Under the pieces are notes generated by a model. That model saw only the letters and a list, made by a program, of their open reading frames with translations. It made no database searches and was not told the origin of the DNA. A stretch of DNA of 7,283 nt, taken from assembly GCA_019456245.1 (NCBI GenBank), contig VRUF01000136.1, positions 1 to 7,283 of the forward strand, written 5' to 3'. The stretch's first letter is position 1; every line of letters starts with the position of its first letter. The translations under genes were made by a program, and so were the position numbers. This DNA comes from Planctomycetota bacterium (GTDB lineage: Bacteria; Planctomycetota; Phycisphaerae; Sedimentisphaerales; Anaerohalosphaeraceae). Below, piece by piece: positions 1 to 5,934 of the stretch.

Positions 1-90
1 GGCACGAGGCTTTTCGAGATTCTCTACATTTGACATGTTCTTGGGCGTCCCCGCAAGCATAAGCGGAGGAAGTTCGATCTCAAGAGCAAT
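1..90. repeat. Duplicated linker-coding segment, copy 1 (in the anti-sigma gene)
   Basis: This aligns without gaps to 1652-1741 with about 63 of 90 identical bases by hand count, including the first ten bases GGCACGAGGC. Both copies are in the same reading frame and encode the LPP...GT.KN...ENLE.PRA linker. Because this copy touches the window edge, the duplication may extend further left into a discoidin domain. Confidence 0.8.
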
Positions 91-513
91 CTTTGCCGAC
101 TCTATCTCAGTTGTTGATTTTTCAATATCTGCCGATGCCACCGTCTTTACCGGTTTTTGCAGAGGTTTCAAATGGTCCATGGACACAAGAGCAACAATGA
201 CTATCACCGCTGCCGCGGCAGTAATTGACAGTGCAATCCTCATGCCGAATCTGCGCGTCCCGATCTTTCGAACAGGCAAGTCTTCATCGCCAAGCAGGGC
301 GTTTACATTGTTCTTAAGGTTCGTTATAACATCATCGAGCGAAGCGGCATATTCGCCAAGTGCCTTGTCGTCACCCTGCATCGCATCGCGGTATGCCCGG
401 CATTGGCCGCAGCTATTGAGATGCTTGTCAACTGCTTCCATTTCAGTTTCCAGAACATTGCCGTCCATCATCTCGACGATCTTCTCTTGTATCTGCTCGC
501 AAGTATATTTCAT
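1..513 (-). CDS. Transmembrane zinc-finger anti-sigma factor, C-terminus cut by window edge
   Basis: Read on the minus strand, an open frame starts with ATG at 513 and runs off the window after 171 codons. Residues 1-41 carry Cys5 and the H31-x3-C35-x2-C38 pattern of zinc-binding anti-sigma (ZAS) domains, which in that family hold an ECF sigma factor inactive in the cytoplasm. After a helical stretch comes one membrane segment (about 93-112, Ala/Ile/Val-rich), so the rest should lie outside the inner membrane. Residues 143-171 repeat the linker found in the discoidin protein encoded at 1145-1894 (LPP, GTPKN, ENLEKPRA), so a discoidin sensor domain probably follows beyond the edge; that part is inference. 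The start is 2 nt past the sigma stop codon, and its AAGGGG ribosome site lies inside the last sigma codons, implying translational coupling. The cognate sigma factor is almost certainly that neighbour. Confidence 0.85.
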   Translation of the reverse strand, partial: MKYTCEQIQEKIVEMMDGNVLETEMEAVDKHLNSCGQCRAYRDAMQGDDKALGEYAASLDDVITNLKNNVNALLGDEDLPVRKIGTRRFGMRIALSITAAAAVIVIVALVSMDHLKPLQKPVKTVASADIEKSTTEIESAKIALEIELPPLMLAGTPKNMSNVENLEKPRA

Positions 514-515
514 GT

Positions 516-1052
516 TTACGCCCCTTCTTTGCTAAGGAGTTTGCGAAGTTTTTTTCTGCTCCTACTCAAACGCGTCAACACACCTGCCGGTGTGATATTC
601 AGCACGTTTGCAACTTTTTCTGCGCTCTGGTCCTGAAAGTAATAAAGCACCAGAGGCGTGCGATATTTTTCCGGCAAAAGAGAAATCGCCTTTTCCAGTT
701 GCCGGTATTCAGAATCTCTCGTATCAGAGGGCATCTGCTCTTTCTTGTCCGCCAGTTTTTTCCGCGTAAGCTTCTTTCGCCGGATCAGGTCCAGGCACTG
801 GTTTCGAGCGATACTTGTTATCCATGCTGCAAATTGATCCCTTTTCTTCAACCCGCCAATACGCGTAAAACCGGCGATCAGAGCATCCTGTGCGGCATCT
901 TCTGCGTCATGAACATTGCCGAGTACGCCCAGACAGACTCCGAAAACACGGCGCGCATACAGATCGACAAGCTGTGCATAGGCGTTCTTGTCACCTTTGC
1001 GACAGGCCTTAACAAGCTCCTTGTCGGTAATGATAGTTTGTTCCGGCTGCAT
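516..1052 (-). CDS. ECF-type RNA polymerase sigma factor (sigma-70 family)
   Basis: With the ATG at 1052 this is a 178-residue protein, a usual ECF length. Residues 11-95 form sigma region 2: KELVKACRKGD, the core-binding helix around DAEDAAQDALI, then FAAWITSIARNQCLDLIRR. Residues 117-172 form region 4 (LPEKYRTPLVL, then the helix-turn-helix SAEKVANVLNITPAGVLTRL). No extra C-terminal domain is present. It directs RNA polymerase to alternative promoters and is probably held by the anti-sigma factor encoded just downstream. The start is uncertain: the frame stays open upstream, with ATG at 1100 and TTG at 1139, the latter only 5 nt after the stop of the discoidin gene. I prefer 1052 because region 2 then begins about ten residues in, though the ribosome site there (GGA, 5-nt spacing) is weak. 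Gene order and tight spacing suggest an operon with the flanking minus-strand genes. Confidence 0.93.
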   Translation of the reverse strand: MQPEQTIITDKELVKACRKGDKNAYAQLVDLYARRVFGVCLGVLGNVHDAEDAAQDALIAGFTRIGGLKKRDQFAAWITSIARNQCLDLIRRKKLTRKKLADKKEQMPSDTRDSEYRQLEKAISLLPEKYRTPLVLYYFQDQSAEKVANVLNITPAGVLTRLSRSRKKLRKLLSKEGA

Positions 1053-1144
1053 CTGGTTCCGTATCAGCTTAAGACATATTTCATGCTTAGCTGCGATCAT
1101 CTCATATTTGCGCCGTGTTTGCAAAACAAAATCCCTCAACCCAT

Positions 1145-1894
1145 CTATTGCCCGCCTTGCTTACCGTAAACCTCAACCTCGATATAATGGTTAAAATCGT
1201 TTAATGTATTTGTATTGCTGTGGAACCGGACGTACCGTGCAGCTGTGCCTTTGGCGTCTATAAGCTTTCCCTCGTAGCTCTCGACATAATTCTTATCTTT
1301 CCCAATGCCGAGTCCATGAGTATTGTCAATATCATTATTAAACAACGTGTTGACATTCATAATAAAATCAGGATCGTCGGCAGTCTGGACAACCATATCA
1401 AAGTACACACATTTATACTTATGATAGTGCCACAAAGCAATTGCATATATCTCATAAGACGCGCCAAGGTCGATCGTGATACTCTGTTCAAATGGATCAA
1501 GCTCGACATACCCGTCCCCGAACTTCTCGCCGTCCGTAATATCTGCAAGCACTCCGACTATAGGCGTATAACTCGTCGATGTAACAGTCTTACCTAATGC
1601 GACATTCATCGTCCCGGCAGGAACAAGCATCGTCGGACGCGTCTGGCCCTTGGCACGAGGCTCTTCCAGATTCTCGATACCTTCCAGATTCTTACGCGTC
1701 CCCTCGAATACGAATGGAGGCAAGTCGATCTCCAATGCAACCATTCCCGCCGGTACGTCCGTTTTGCCCACGATCAATGTGCACTCACGCTCATCTTCTG
1801 CGGCGGGCTCATTTTTGATAAACGCCAGACAGATCACACTGCTTGCGATGACAAGGCACGCCGCCAACGATAGTTGAGTCATCCTCTTTTTCAT
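1145..1894 (-). CDS. Membrane-anchored or secreted discoidin-like (F5/8 type C) domain protein
   Basis: ATG at 1894 is preceded by a strong ribosome site (AAGGAG, 7-nt spacing), giving 249 residues. Residues 5-27 are a hydrophobic segment after KKR: an uncleaved anchor or a signal peptide; I see no clear lipobox or AxA cleavage site. Residues 53-81 are a Pro/Glu-rich linker (LPP, GTRKN, ENLEEPRA). Residues 97-246 resemble the discoidin/F5-8C jelly-roll fold: NVALGKTVTS at its start, ITDGEK, the strand ITIDLGASYEIYAIALWHYHK, DDPDF, and the closing ARYVRFHSN and HYIEVEVYG. Such domains often bind carbohydrate or other surface ligands; the ligand here is unknown. It lies upstream of the sigma and anti-sigma genes on the same strand and shares its linker with the anti-sigma factor, so a role as sensor partner or ligand-binding accessory is plausible. 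The frame stays open back to a GTG at 2116, but that basic extension has no recognisable domain. Confidence 0.85.
   Translation of the reverse strand: MKKRMTQLSLAACLVIASSVICLAFIKNEPAAEDERECTLIVGKTDVPAGMVALEIDLPPFVFEGTRKNLEGIENLEEPRAKGQTRPTMLVPAGTMNVALGKTVTSTSYTPIVGVLADITDGEKFGDGYVELDPFEQSITIDLGASYEIYAIALWHYHKYKCVYFDMVVQTADDPDFIMNVNTLFNNDIDNTHGLGIGKDKNYVESYEGKLIDAKGTAARYVRFHSNTNTLNDFNHYIEVEVYGKQGGQ
1652..1741. repeat. Duplicated linker-coding segment, copy 2 (in the discoidin gene)
   Basis: Partner of positions 1-90. In this copy the linker is followed (in the direction of translation) by the discoidin-like domain, which predicts what should follow the anti-sigma copy outside the window. Protein identity over the 29 aligned residues is 17. 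Confidence 0.8.
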
Positions 1895-2236
1895 AACAGG
1901 TCTCCTTAACAATATTTGCTTTTCCGAATTACGGCTCAACATATTCAGCACCCTGACCTTTATCCGCCACACCCTCTGCTCCAGCGAACGGGTAAAACCG
2001 GCCAGACGTCTCCCGTCTTCACCGATCTTTCTATGCTTGCTGTTCTTGTTATCAAAGCCATTCACTGATCTTGCCCTTCTTTGGTCCTTTTTTTGTCCAT
2101 AAATTTGTTTGCTCACATACGATGACGAACACGGACCGCAAATCCTGTCACAATTTTCTGTTAAGGCCTTTTTTTCAAGAATTTTGTGGCATATTGCCGC
2201 TGTTTTAGCTTATAACAGAGCCTGTAGAATGATAAC

Positions 2237-2326
2237 GATTGAAAATTCCCATTTTGTTCGCGGTAACTTGGTTATTAACAAATACTTACCATTTTACTCG
2301 CGTCCGTTTACTACCCTTAAGGGTAT
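2237..2326 (+). promoter_or_regulatory. Repeated ~90-nt upstream element, copy A (before rubrerythrin)
   Basis: Shared blocks in order: GATTGAAA at 2237, TTCGCGG at 2257, CTCGCG at 2297, and a 20-nt block at 2307-2326 that matches copy B at 18 positions and holds the perfect 14-bp palindrome TACCCTTAAGGGTA (2312-2325). Block spacings of 40 and 17 nt match copy B (41 and 17). As RNA, CGCG plus GTAA (2259-2266) can pair with TTAC-T-CGCG (2294-2302), and the palindrome can fold as a 5-bp hairpin with a UUAA loop. A -10-like GATAAC lies immediately upstream at 2231. It is either a shared operator/promoter or a 5' leader RNA; I recognise no known family. Confidence 0.6.
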
Positions 2327-2329
2327 AGA

Positions 2330-2395
2330 ATGAAAAAGAAAGGCCCAGAGGGCTTAACCCAGCACATTGAAAGGCACTTTTATGAAGACAGATGA
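2330..2395 (+). CDS. Possible 21-residue leader peptide overlapping the rubrerythrin start
   Basis: ATG at 2330 follows AAGGG with 6-nt spacing and opens a 21-codon frame that is rich in basic residues (MKKKGPEGL...) and stops with TGA at 2393-2395, inside the rubrerythrin gene. The AAGGG is the right half of the palindrome, so a hairpin would hide this ribosome site. There is no codon-usage or homology support, and copy B lacks an equally placed ATG, so it may well be chance. Confidence 0.2.
   Translation: MKKKGPEGLTQHIERHFYEDR
2341..2355 (+). other. Short hairpin in the rubrerythrin 5' leader
   Basis: AGGCCC and GGGCTT flank a 3-nt AGA loop, giving four G-C pairs plus one G-U and one A-U pair. 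It lies 14 nt ahead of the GAAAGG ribosome site. No T-tract follows, so it is not an obvious terminator; it may be part of the leader structure. Confidence 0.3.
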
Positions 2396-2882
2396 TAATC
2401 TCCAGCAGGCTTTTGCCGGTGAAAGCCAAGCCAACCGTAAATATCTCGCTTTCGCGAAAAAAGCTGATGCCGAAGGACTTGCCCAGATAGCAAAGCTCTT
2501 TCGCGCCGCCGCCGAGGCGGAAACGGTCCATGCCCACGCGCACCTGCGTGTCATGAAGGGCGTTAAGACCACAGCCGAGAATCTGCAGGAAGCCGTCACA
2601 GGCGAAGAGTTTGAATTCAAGAACATGTACCCCGGCTTTATTGAGGACGCACTGGCAGACGATAACAAGGGTGCTTTGAATTCATTCAAGAACGCCATGG
2701 CAGTCGAGCAGGTTCACTACAGCCTATACCTTTCCGCACTGGAAAAGGCCAAAGAAGGCAGCGATCTTGAAGACGCTAAGATATATGTCTGTAGCGTTTG
2801 CGGAAATACCGTCCTGGACGAAGCCCCGGACAAATGCCCGGTATGCGGCGTAGGCCCCGACAAATTTTCAGAAATAATATAG
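2382..2882 (+). CDS. rbr: Rubrerythrin (diiron peroxidase with C-terminal rubredoxin domain)
   Basis: ATG at 2382 with GAAAGG 7-8 nt upstream gives 166 residues; an in-frame TTG at 2367 is less likely. Residues 1-130 are the ferritin-like four-helix bundle. Candidate iron ligands are E14 (AGESQANRKY), E47 with H50 (EAETVHAHAH), E75/E78 region, and E109 with H112 (AVEQVHYSLY). Residues 135-166 are a rubredoxin-like site with C137-x2-C140 and C152-x2-C155 (CSVCG, CPVCG). Rubrerythrins reduce hydrogen peroxide to water with electrons from rubredoxin or NAD(P)H oxidoreductases in the cytoplasm of anaerobes and microaerophiles. The protein looks complete, with all key residues present. The repeated element upstream may control it; I could not find a convincing PerR or Fur box. 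Confidence 0.97.
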   Translation: MKTDDNLQQAFAGESQANRKYLAFAKKADAEGLAQIAKLFRAAAEAETVHAHAHLRVMKGVKTTAENLQEAVTGEEFEFKNMYPGFIEDALADDNKGALNSFKNAMAVEQVHYSLYLSALEKAKEGSDLEDAKIYVCSVCGNTVLDEAPDKCPVCGVGPDKFSEII

Positions 2883-2885
2883 TCT

Positions 2886-2907
2886 CGGCCCCAGGGCCGT
2901 ATCCTTT
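2886..2907 (+). terminator. Weak intrinsic terminator-like hairpin after rubrerythrin
   Basis: CGGCC (2886-2890) pairs with GGCCG (2895-2899) around a CCAG loop, 3 nt after the rubrerythrin stop, followed by TATCCTTTATT. The stem is short and the T-run broken, so partial termination at best is likely. Confidence 0.4.
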
Positions 2908-2935
2908 ATTAATCATTAGACATTAGACATTAATC
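2908..2935 (+). repeat. Heptamer tandem repeat (four units) before the aminotransferase gene
   Basis: Four 7-nt units run ATTAATC, ATTAGAC, ATTAGAC, ATTAATC, with a partial fifth ATT at 2936. The array ends just before the ribosome site GAGG (2941-2944). It is A/T-rich and occupies the place where promoter or leader spacing would matter. The outer and inner units match in an A-B-B-A pattern. Confidence 0.75.
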
Positions 2936-2949
2936 ATTTTGAGGTATAT

Positions 2950-4080
2950 ATGGATATCAGGGTAAACCTGTCCCGACCGGACATCACCGATGCTGAAATA
3001 CAAGCGGTAACAGATGTTTTGCGAACCCCAAATCTTTCACTCGGCCCAAAGCTTGGCGAATTTGAAGAGGCATTCTGTAAATATACCGGCAGAAAACGCG
3101 CAGTCGCCGTCAACAGCGGAACAAGCGGCCTGTACCTGTGCTTAAAGGCACTCGGAATAGGACCCGGCGACGAGGTCATCACCACGCCGTTTACGTTTAT
3201 CGCTTCGGTTACTACGATAATGATGGTCGGCGCAAAGCCCGTCTTCGTAGACATCGACCCGCTAAGTTTGAACATGGACCCGGCCAGGGTCGAGGCGAAA
3301 ATTACCGATAAGACAAAGGCGATTTTGCCCGTCGTAGTTTTCGGCGATCCGACCGGTCTTGACACGGTTTGCGACATCGCGAAAAAGCACAACCTCGTCG
3401 TCATCGAAGATAGTTGCGAAGGATTGGGCTCTGAGATCGGTGGCAAAAAGATCGGTTCATTCGGTATGATGAGCACGTTCGCATTTTACCCCAACAAGCA
3501 GATCACCACCGGCGAAGGCGGCATGATACTCACCGACGACGACAACCTTGCCGATTTATGCATCTCTCTCCGCAACCAGGGCAGAGGCAAAGGCGGCGGA
3601 TGGCTCGCACACGACCGCTTAGGTTACAACTACAGACTAAGCGATATCAATTGTGCCCTCGGAATAGTCCAGCTCTCCCGCATCGAAGATTTCATCAAAA
3701 AACGCGAAAACGTGGCAAACATGTATCTTGAGGCTCTCGGCGACGACGACAGGCTGATAGTCCCAAAGGCCCCGGATAATTGCAGAATGAGTTGGTTTGT
3801 ATTCGTAGTGCGCCTTGCCGGCAAAAACATAAATATCGAAAAACGCAACGAGATACTAAAGTCCATGCTGGCAAGGGGAATACAGGTAAGCAACTACTTC
3901 CCGCCGGTCTACCTGATGCCCTTCATAGCCGAAGAATACGGCCTAAAAGAAGGCGACTTCCCGGCAACGGATGATGTATGCAAAAGAACAATGGCACTAC
4001 CGTTCCACAACAACCTCTCAAAAGAGGATATCCAACTAGTAGCAAAAGAACTAAAACAAACCCTAAACGAATTGCTCTAA
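2950..4080 (+). CDS. DegT/DnrJ/EryC1/StrS-family PLP-dependent sugar aminotransferase
   Basis: The 376 residues span the full length of this fold-type I family, which transaminates keto-sugars on nucleotides (or related cyclitols) for surface polysaccharide or glycoconjugate synthesis. Visible hallmarks: the cofactor phosphate-binding NSGTSGLYL (55-63), the GDEVITTPFTFIAS segment (73-86), VIEDSCEGLGS (151-161) with D154 expected to bind the pyridine nitrogen, and the catalytic Schiff-base lysine K183 in FYPNKQITTGEGG. GYNYRLSDINCALG (225-238) and the C-terminal PPVYLMPF and LPFHNNLS segments are also typical. ATG at 2950 follows GAGG with a 5-nt gap. It probably shares a transcript with the TerB-domain gene that starts 1 nt after its stop. 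No other sugar-nucleotide genes are in view, so the substrate cannot be named. Confidence 0.95.
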   Translation: MDIRVNLSRPDITDAEIQAVTDVLRTPNLSLGPKLGEFEEAFCKYTGRKRAVAVNSGTSGLYLCLKALGIGPGDEVITTPFTFIASVTTIMMVGAKPVFVDIDPLSLNMDPARVEAKITDKTKAILPVVVFGDPTGLDTVCDIAKKHNLVVIEDSCEGLGSEIGGKKIGSFGMMSTFAFYPNKQITTGEGGMILTDDDNLADLCISLRNQGRGKGGGWLAHDRLGYNYRLSDINCALGIVQLSRIEDFIKKRENVANMYLEALGDDDRLIVPKAPDNCRMSWFVFVVRLAGKNINIEKRNEILKSMLARGIQVSNYFPPVYLMPFIAEEYGLKEGDFPATDDVCKRTMALPFHNNLSKEDIQLVAKELKQTLNELL

Positions 4081-4081
4081 G

Positions 4082-4810
4082 ATGCCGGATAAACTTAACT
4101 ATATCAAGAATATGATCTGGATGATGTGCTGTGACGGTGAGATCGCAGGCGGCGAAAAGAATTTTTTGCACAAAGCCGCCAAAGAGATATCCGTTGACAT
4201 TGCCGACTGGAACCAACTGCTCAAGGAAGTCATCGCCGCAGGCCGCCAGGTCTACCCGATCACCGATCGCGATGAAGCGATAGCCACATTAAAATCGCTG
4301 GTGGTTATGGCAAAAGCCGACGGCAAGGTCGTAGATGCCGAGAAGAACTACCTCCTGAAATTCGCAAAAGCCATTGGCATAACCAACGATCAGTGGAAGC
4401 AGCTAAGGAAAAATATTGACCTCGAAAAATTATTCGATCCGTTCAGGGATCCCACCTTCGAATCCACAAATTTAAGCGGTTCTATCCTCGCCCTGCGTGA
4501 TGATTTCGATAAGATAGACGACTTCCTCGCCGTCGCATCGGATTTCGGCGCAACGACAACCGTAGCCGATTACAAAGAGTTCATCGCATCCCAACCTGAC
4601 GAAAGTCAGATAGTCTGTTTCCATGCCGCGCCGGATAGAGTTGAGACAGTAAGCAGATGCGCCCAGATCCAAAAAAAGGCAGGAAGCAACACCGCCGCGG
4701 TACTGACAAGGTACCAGGGCAATCAAGTCCAATACCTGCTCGAGATAGGTCTGAAAATGTGCATCATAGAACCGGTATACACGCAGGATATTATCAATCT
4801 GCTTAAATAA
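4082..4810 (+). CDS. Protein with two TerB-like segments and a degenerate receiver-like C-terminus
   Basis: This is 242 residues, starting 1 nt after the aminotransferase stop; with no separate strong ribosome site, coupled translation is likely. Two related helical segments appear: about 8-50 (MIWMMCCDGEIAGGEKNFLHKAAKEISV) and about 68-112 (LKSLVVMAKADGKVVDAEKNYLLKFAKAIGI). Both show the acidic D-G-(E/K)-(I/V)...E pattern of TerB/DjlA-type domains, whose role is often linked to metal binding or the envelope. From about 140 the pattern looks like a response-regulator receiver: a strand IVCFHAA where the phosphoacceptor Asp would sit (here His), AAVLTR like the conserved Thr strand, and IIEPVYTQDIINLL where the usual Lys-Pro is Glu-Pro. 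If right, it is a non-phosphorylatable pseudo-receiver for protein contacts. It looks cytoplasmic, with no signal or membrane helix. The receiver reading is inference. Confidence 0.85.
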   Translation: MPDKLNYIKNMIWMMCCDGEIAGGEKNFLHKAAKEISVDIADWNQLLKEVIAAGRQVYPITDRDEAIATLKSLVVMAKADGKVVDAEKNYLLKFAKAIGITNDQWKQLRKNIDLEKLFDPFRDPTFESTNLSGSILALRDDFDKIDDFLAVASDFGATTTVADYKEFIASQPDESQIVCFHAAPDRVETVSRCAQIQKKAGSNTAAVLTRYQGNQVQYLLEIGLKMCIIEPVYTQDIINLLK

Positions 4811-4824
4811 AACCACTGCTTCTC

Positions 4825-5721
4825 TTATAATTTCAGCGTGTGCTTTAAAGTGTATTTCCCGCCCTTTGAATCGTTTCTGTATACTTCGGCGGTGCAGTCC
4901 TTGCCTTTAACTTTTATTTTCACGAATGTGCTGGGTGTTCTTTTGTCGCCGTTTCCTCTGCAGTGCCCCACGTCGATCTGGTTTATGCCGTTTATAGTCG
5001 CGTATGAGAAGCAGTGTGTATGCCCGCAGATATAGGCGATTACTTTGTGTTTGCGAAGGAGCTGCTGGAACCGGTGGCTGTTTTGAGAGTGCTCGTCGAG
5101 ATTGTCACCCTTGTGCCGGTGCCTGCCGTTATCCGCATCAGGCAATGAGACGAGCGGTTCATGTCCGATGACAAAAATCATGGATTTTCTATTCTCTTCC
5201 AGGTCGGTTTTAAGCCATTCATAAAGTTCGTCGACAACATCACCATTGGTTCCCGTATCGCTTTTCCCGTTGTAATACTCGTTGAGAACTACGAAGTGAA
5301 CGTTTTCATAATCGAAAGAGTACGTCGTTTCCGTGCAGTTTTTCGGCCCCTTTCGCACAAGACCGTTAACAGGTTTGCTAAGATATTCCCTCAACCATTT
5401 CATATCTTCTTTAGTCTCGGATTCGTGATTGCCCACGACCGGATACCACGGGTAATTATAGCCGAACACTTTGCGGTTTGTCTCATAAACGCGTTGCGGC
5501 GGATCGACATCGCCGACGCTTATCATAAATGCGCCTTTGCCAAGCTCAGCTATCGCCTCACAGCAGCCAAGGTAATGGTCTGATGAAGGATATTTCGGCG
5601 GAGTGTATTCACGCATGTCGGCATTGACAACGAAAGAAAAATTCGCAGCTGAAGCAAACCCGCTTAAAACCACAAAGCCAAGCATTATCATCGTTAACGT
5701 AGTTTTAGTTACTTTGTTCAC
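4825..5721 (-). CDS. Secreted calcineurin-like metallophosphoesterase
   Basis: GTG at 5721 with a strong AAGGGAG ribosome site (7-nt spacing) gives 298 residues. Residues 1-25 are a signal peptide (hydrophobic core, then GFASA-A), so it acts outside the cytoplasm. Metallophosphoesterase motifs follow in order: NADMRE (D35), SVGDVD (G70-D71), VVGNHE (N98-H99), VIGHEP (H187) and ICGHTH (H234, H236). The first motif normally reads D-x-H; here Arg37 replaces the His, so the two-metal site may be altered although the bridging Asp71, Asn98 and three His are kept. The family hydrolyses phosphomonoesters or diesters; substrate unknown. It converges on the TerB gene with 14 nt between stops and I see no clear terminator there. 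Alternative: a phosphatase-fold protein of reduced activity. Confidence 0.92.
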   Translation of the reverse strand: MNKVTKTTLTMIMLGFVVLSGFASAANFSFVVNADMREYTPPKYPSSDHYLGCCEAIAELGKGAFMISVGDVDPPQRVYETNRKVFGYNYPWYPVVGNHESETKEDMKWLREYLSKPVNGLVRKGPKNCTETTYSFDYENVHFVVLNEYYNGKSDTGTNGDVVDELYEWLKTDLEENRKSMIFVIGHEPLVSLPDADNGRHRHKGDNLDEHSQNSHRFQQLLRKHKVIAYICGHTHCFSYATINGINQIDVGHCRGNGDKRTPSTFVKIKVKGKDCTAEVYRNDSKGGKYTLKHTLKL

Positions 5722-5934
5722 GGCATTGCTCCCTTTGAATTAAATCCGATATTTCCAATTTAAACAATCACAGCACGTAATTTTAGCAGGTTTACCTTGA
5801 ATTATCAAGGGGAAGCGTTTCAAAGCCCTTAATTATAGGCGATAAGAAAAATACACATTGCGATTTGACTCTGTCAGTTTCATTTCTTAATGTTTAAATG
5901 GTTCGGCTGGTTTGTTTAATTAGCCAGCTATACT

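Larger units (their letters stand above)
1895..2381. other. Divergent intergenic region between discoidin and rubrerythrin genes
   Basis: These 487 nt separate two genes that point away from each other, so both sets of promoters should lie here. From 1895 to about 2116 the minus strand stays open in the discoidin frame, giving a basic peptide I do not recognise and do not call coding. From 2117 to 2236 I see no gene and no convincing -35/-10 pair, although A/T-rich -10-like hexamers occur (TATAAC at 2211, GATAAC at 2231). From 2237 to 2326 lies the repeated element described separately, followed by a short hairpin and the rubrerythrin ribosome site GAAAGG at 2369-2374. Confidence 0.7.

Noticed and set aside
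35..535. 166-residue plus-strand open frame
   Set aside because: It is the antisense shadow of the anti-sigma gene, whose zinc-finger motif, membrane helix and coupling to the sigma gene are clear.
1895..2116. In-frame N-terminal extension of the discoidin protein to a GTG at 2116
   Set aside because: Strong AAGGAG ribosome site and a signal-like N-terminus at 1894 fix the start; the extension is basic, has no domain I know and would bury the hydrophobic segment.
2231..2249. Fur or PerR box upstream of rubrerythrin
   Set aside because: GATAACGATTGAAAATTCC matches the classic Fur 19-mer at about 11 positions, mostly in the left part, with no symmetry; it fits better as the -10-like hexamer plus the start of the repeated element.
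2109..2333. 74-residue plus-strand open frame before rubrerythrin
   Set aside because: No ribosome site, no domain, and it runs through the repeated regulatory element.
4811..4824. Bidirectional terminator between the converging TerB and phosphoesterase genes
   Set aside because: The 14-nt gap and adjacent bases form no convincing stem with a T-run on either strand.
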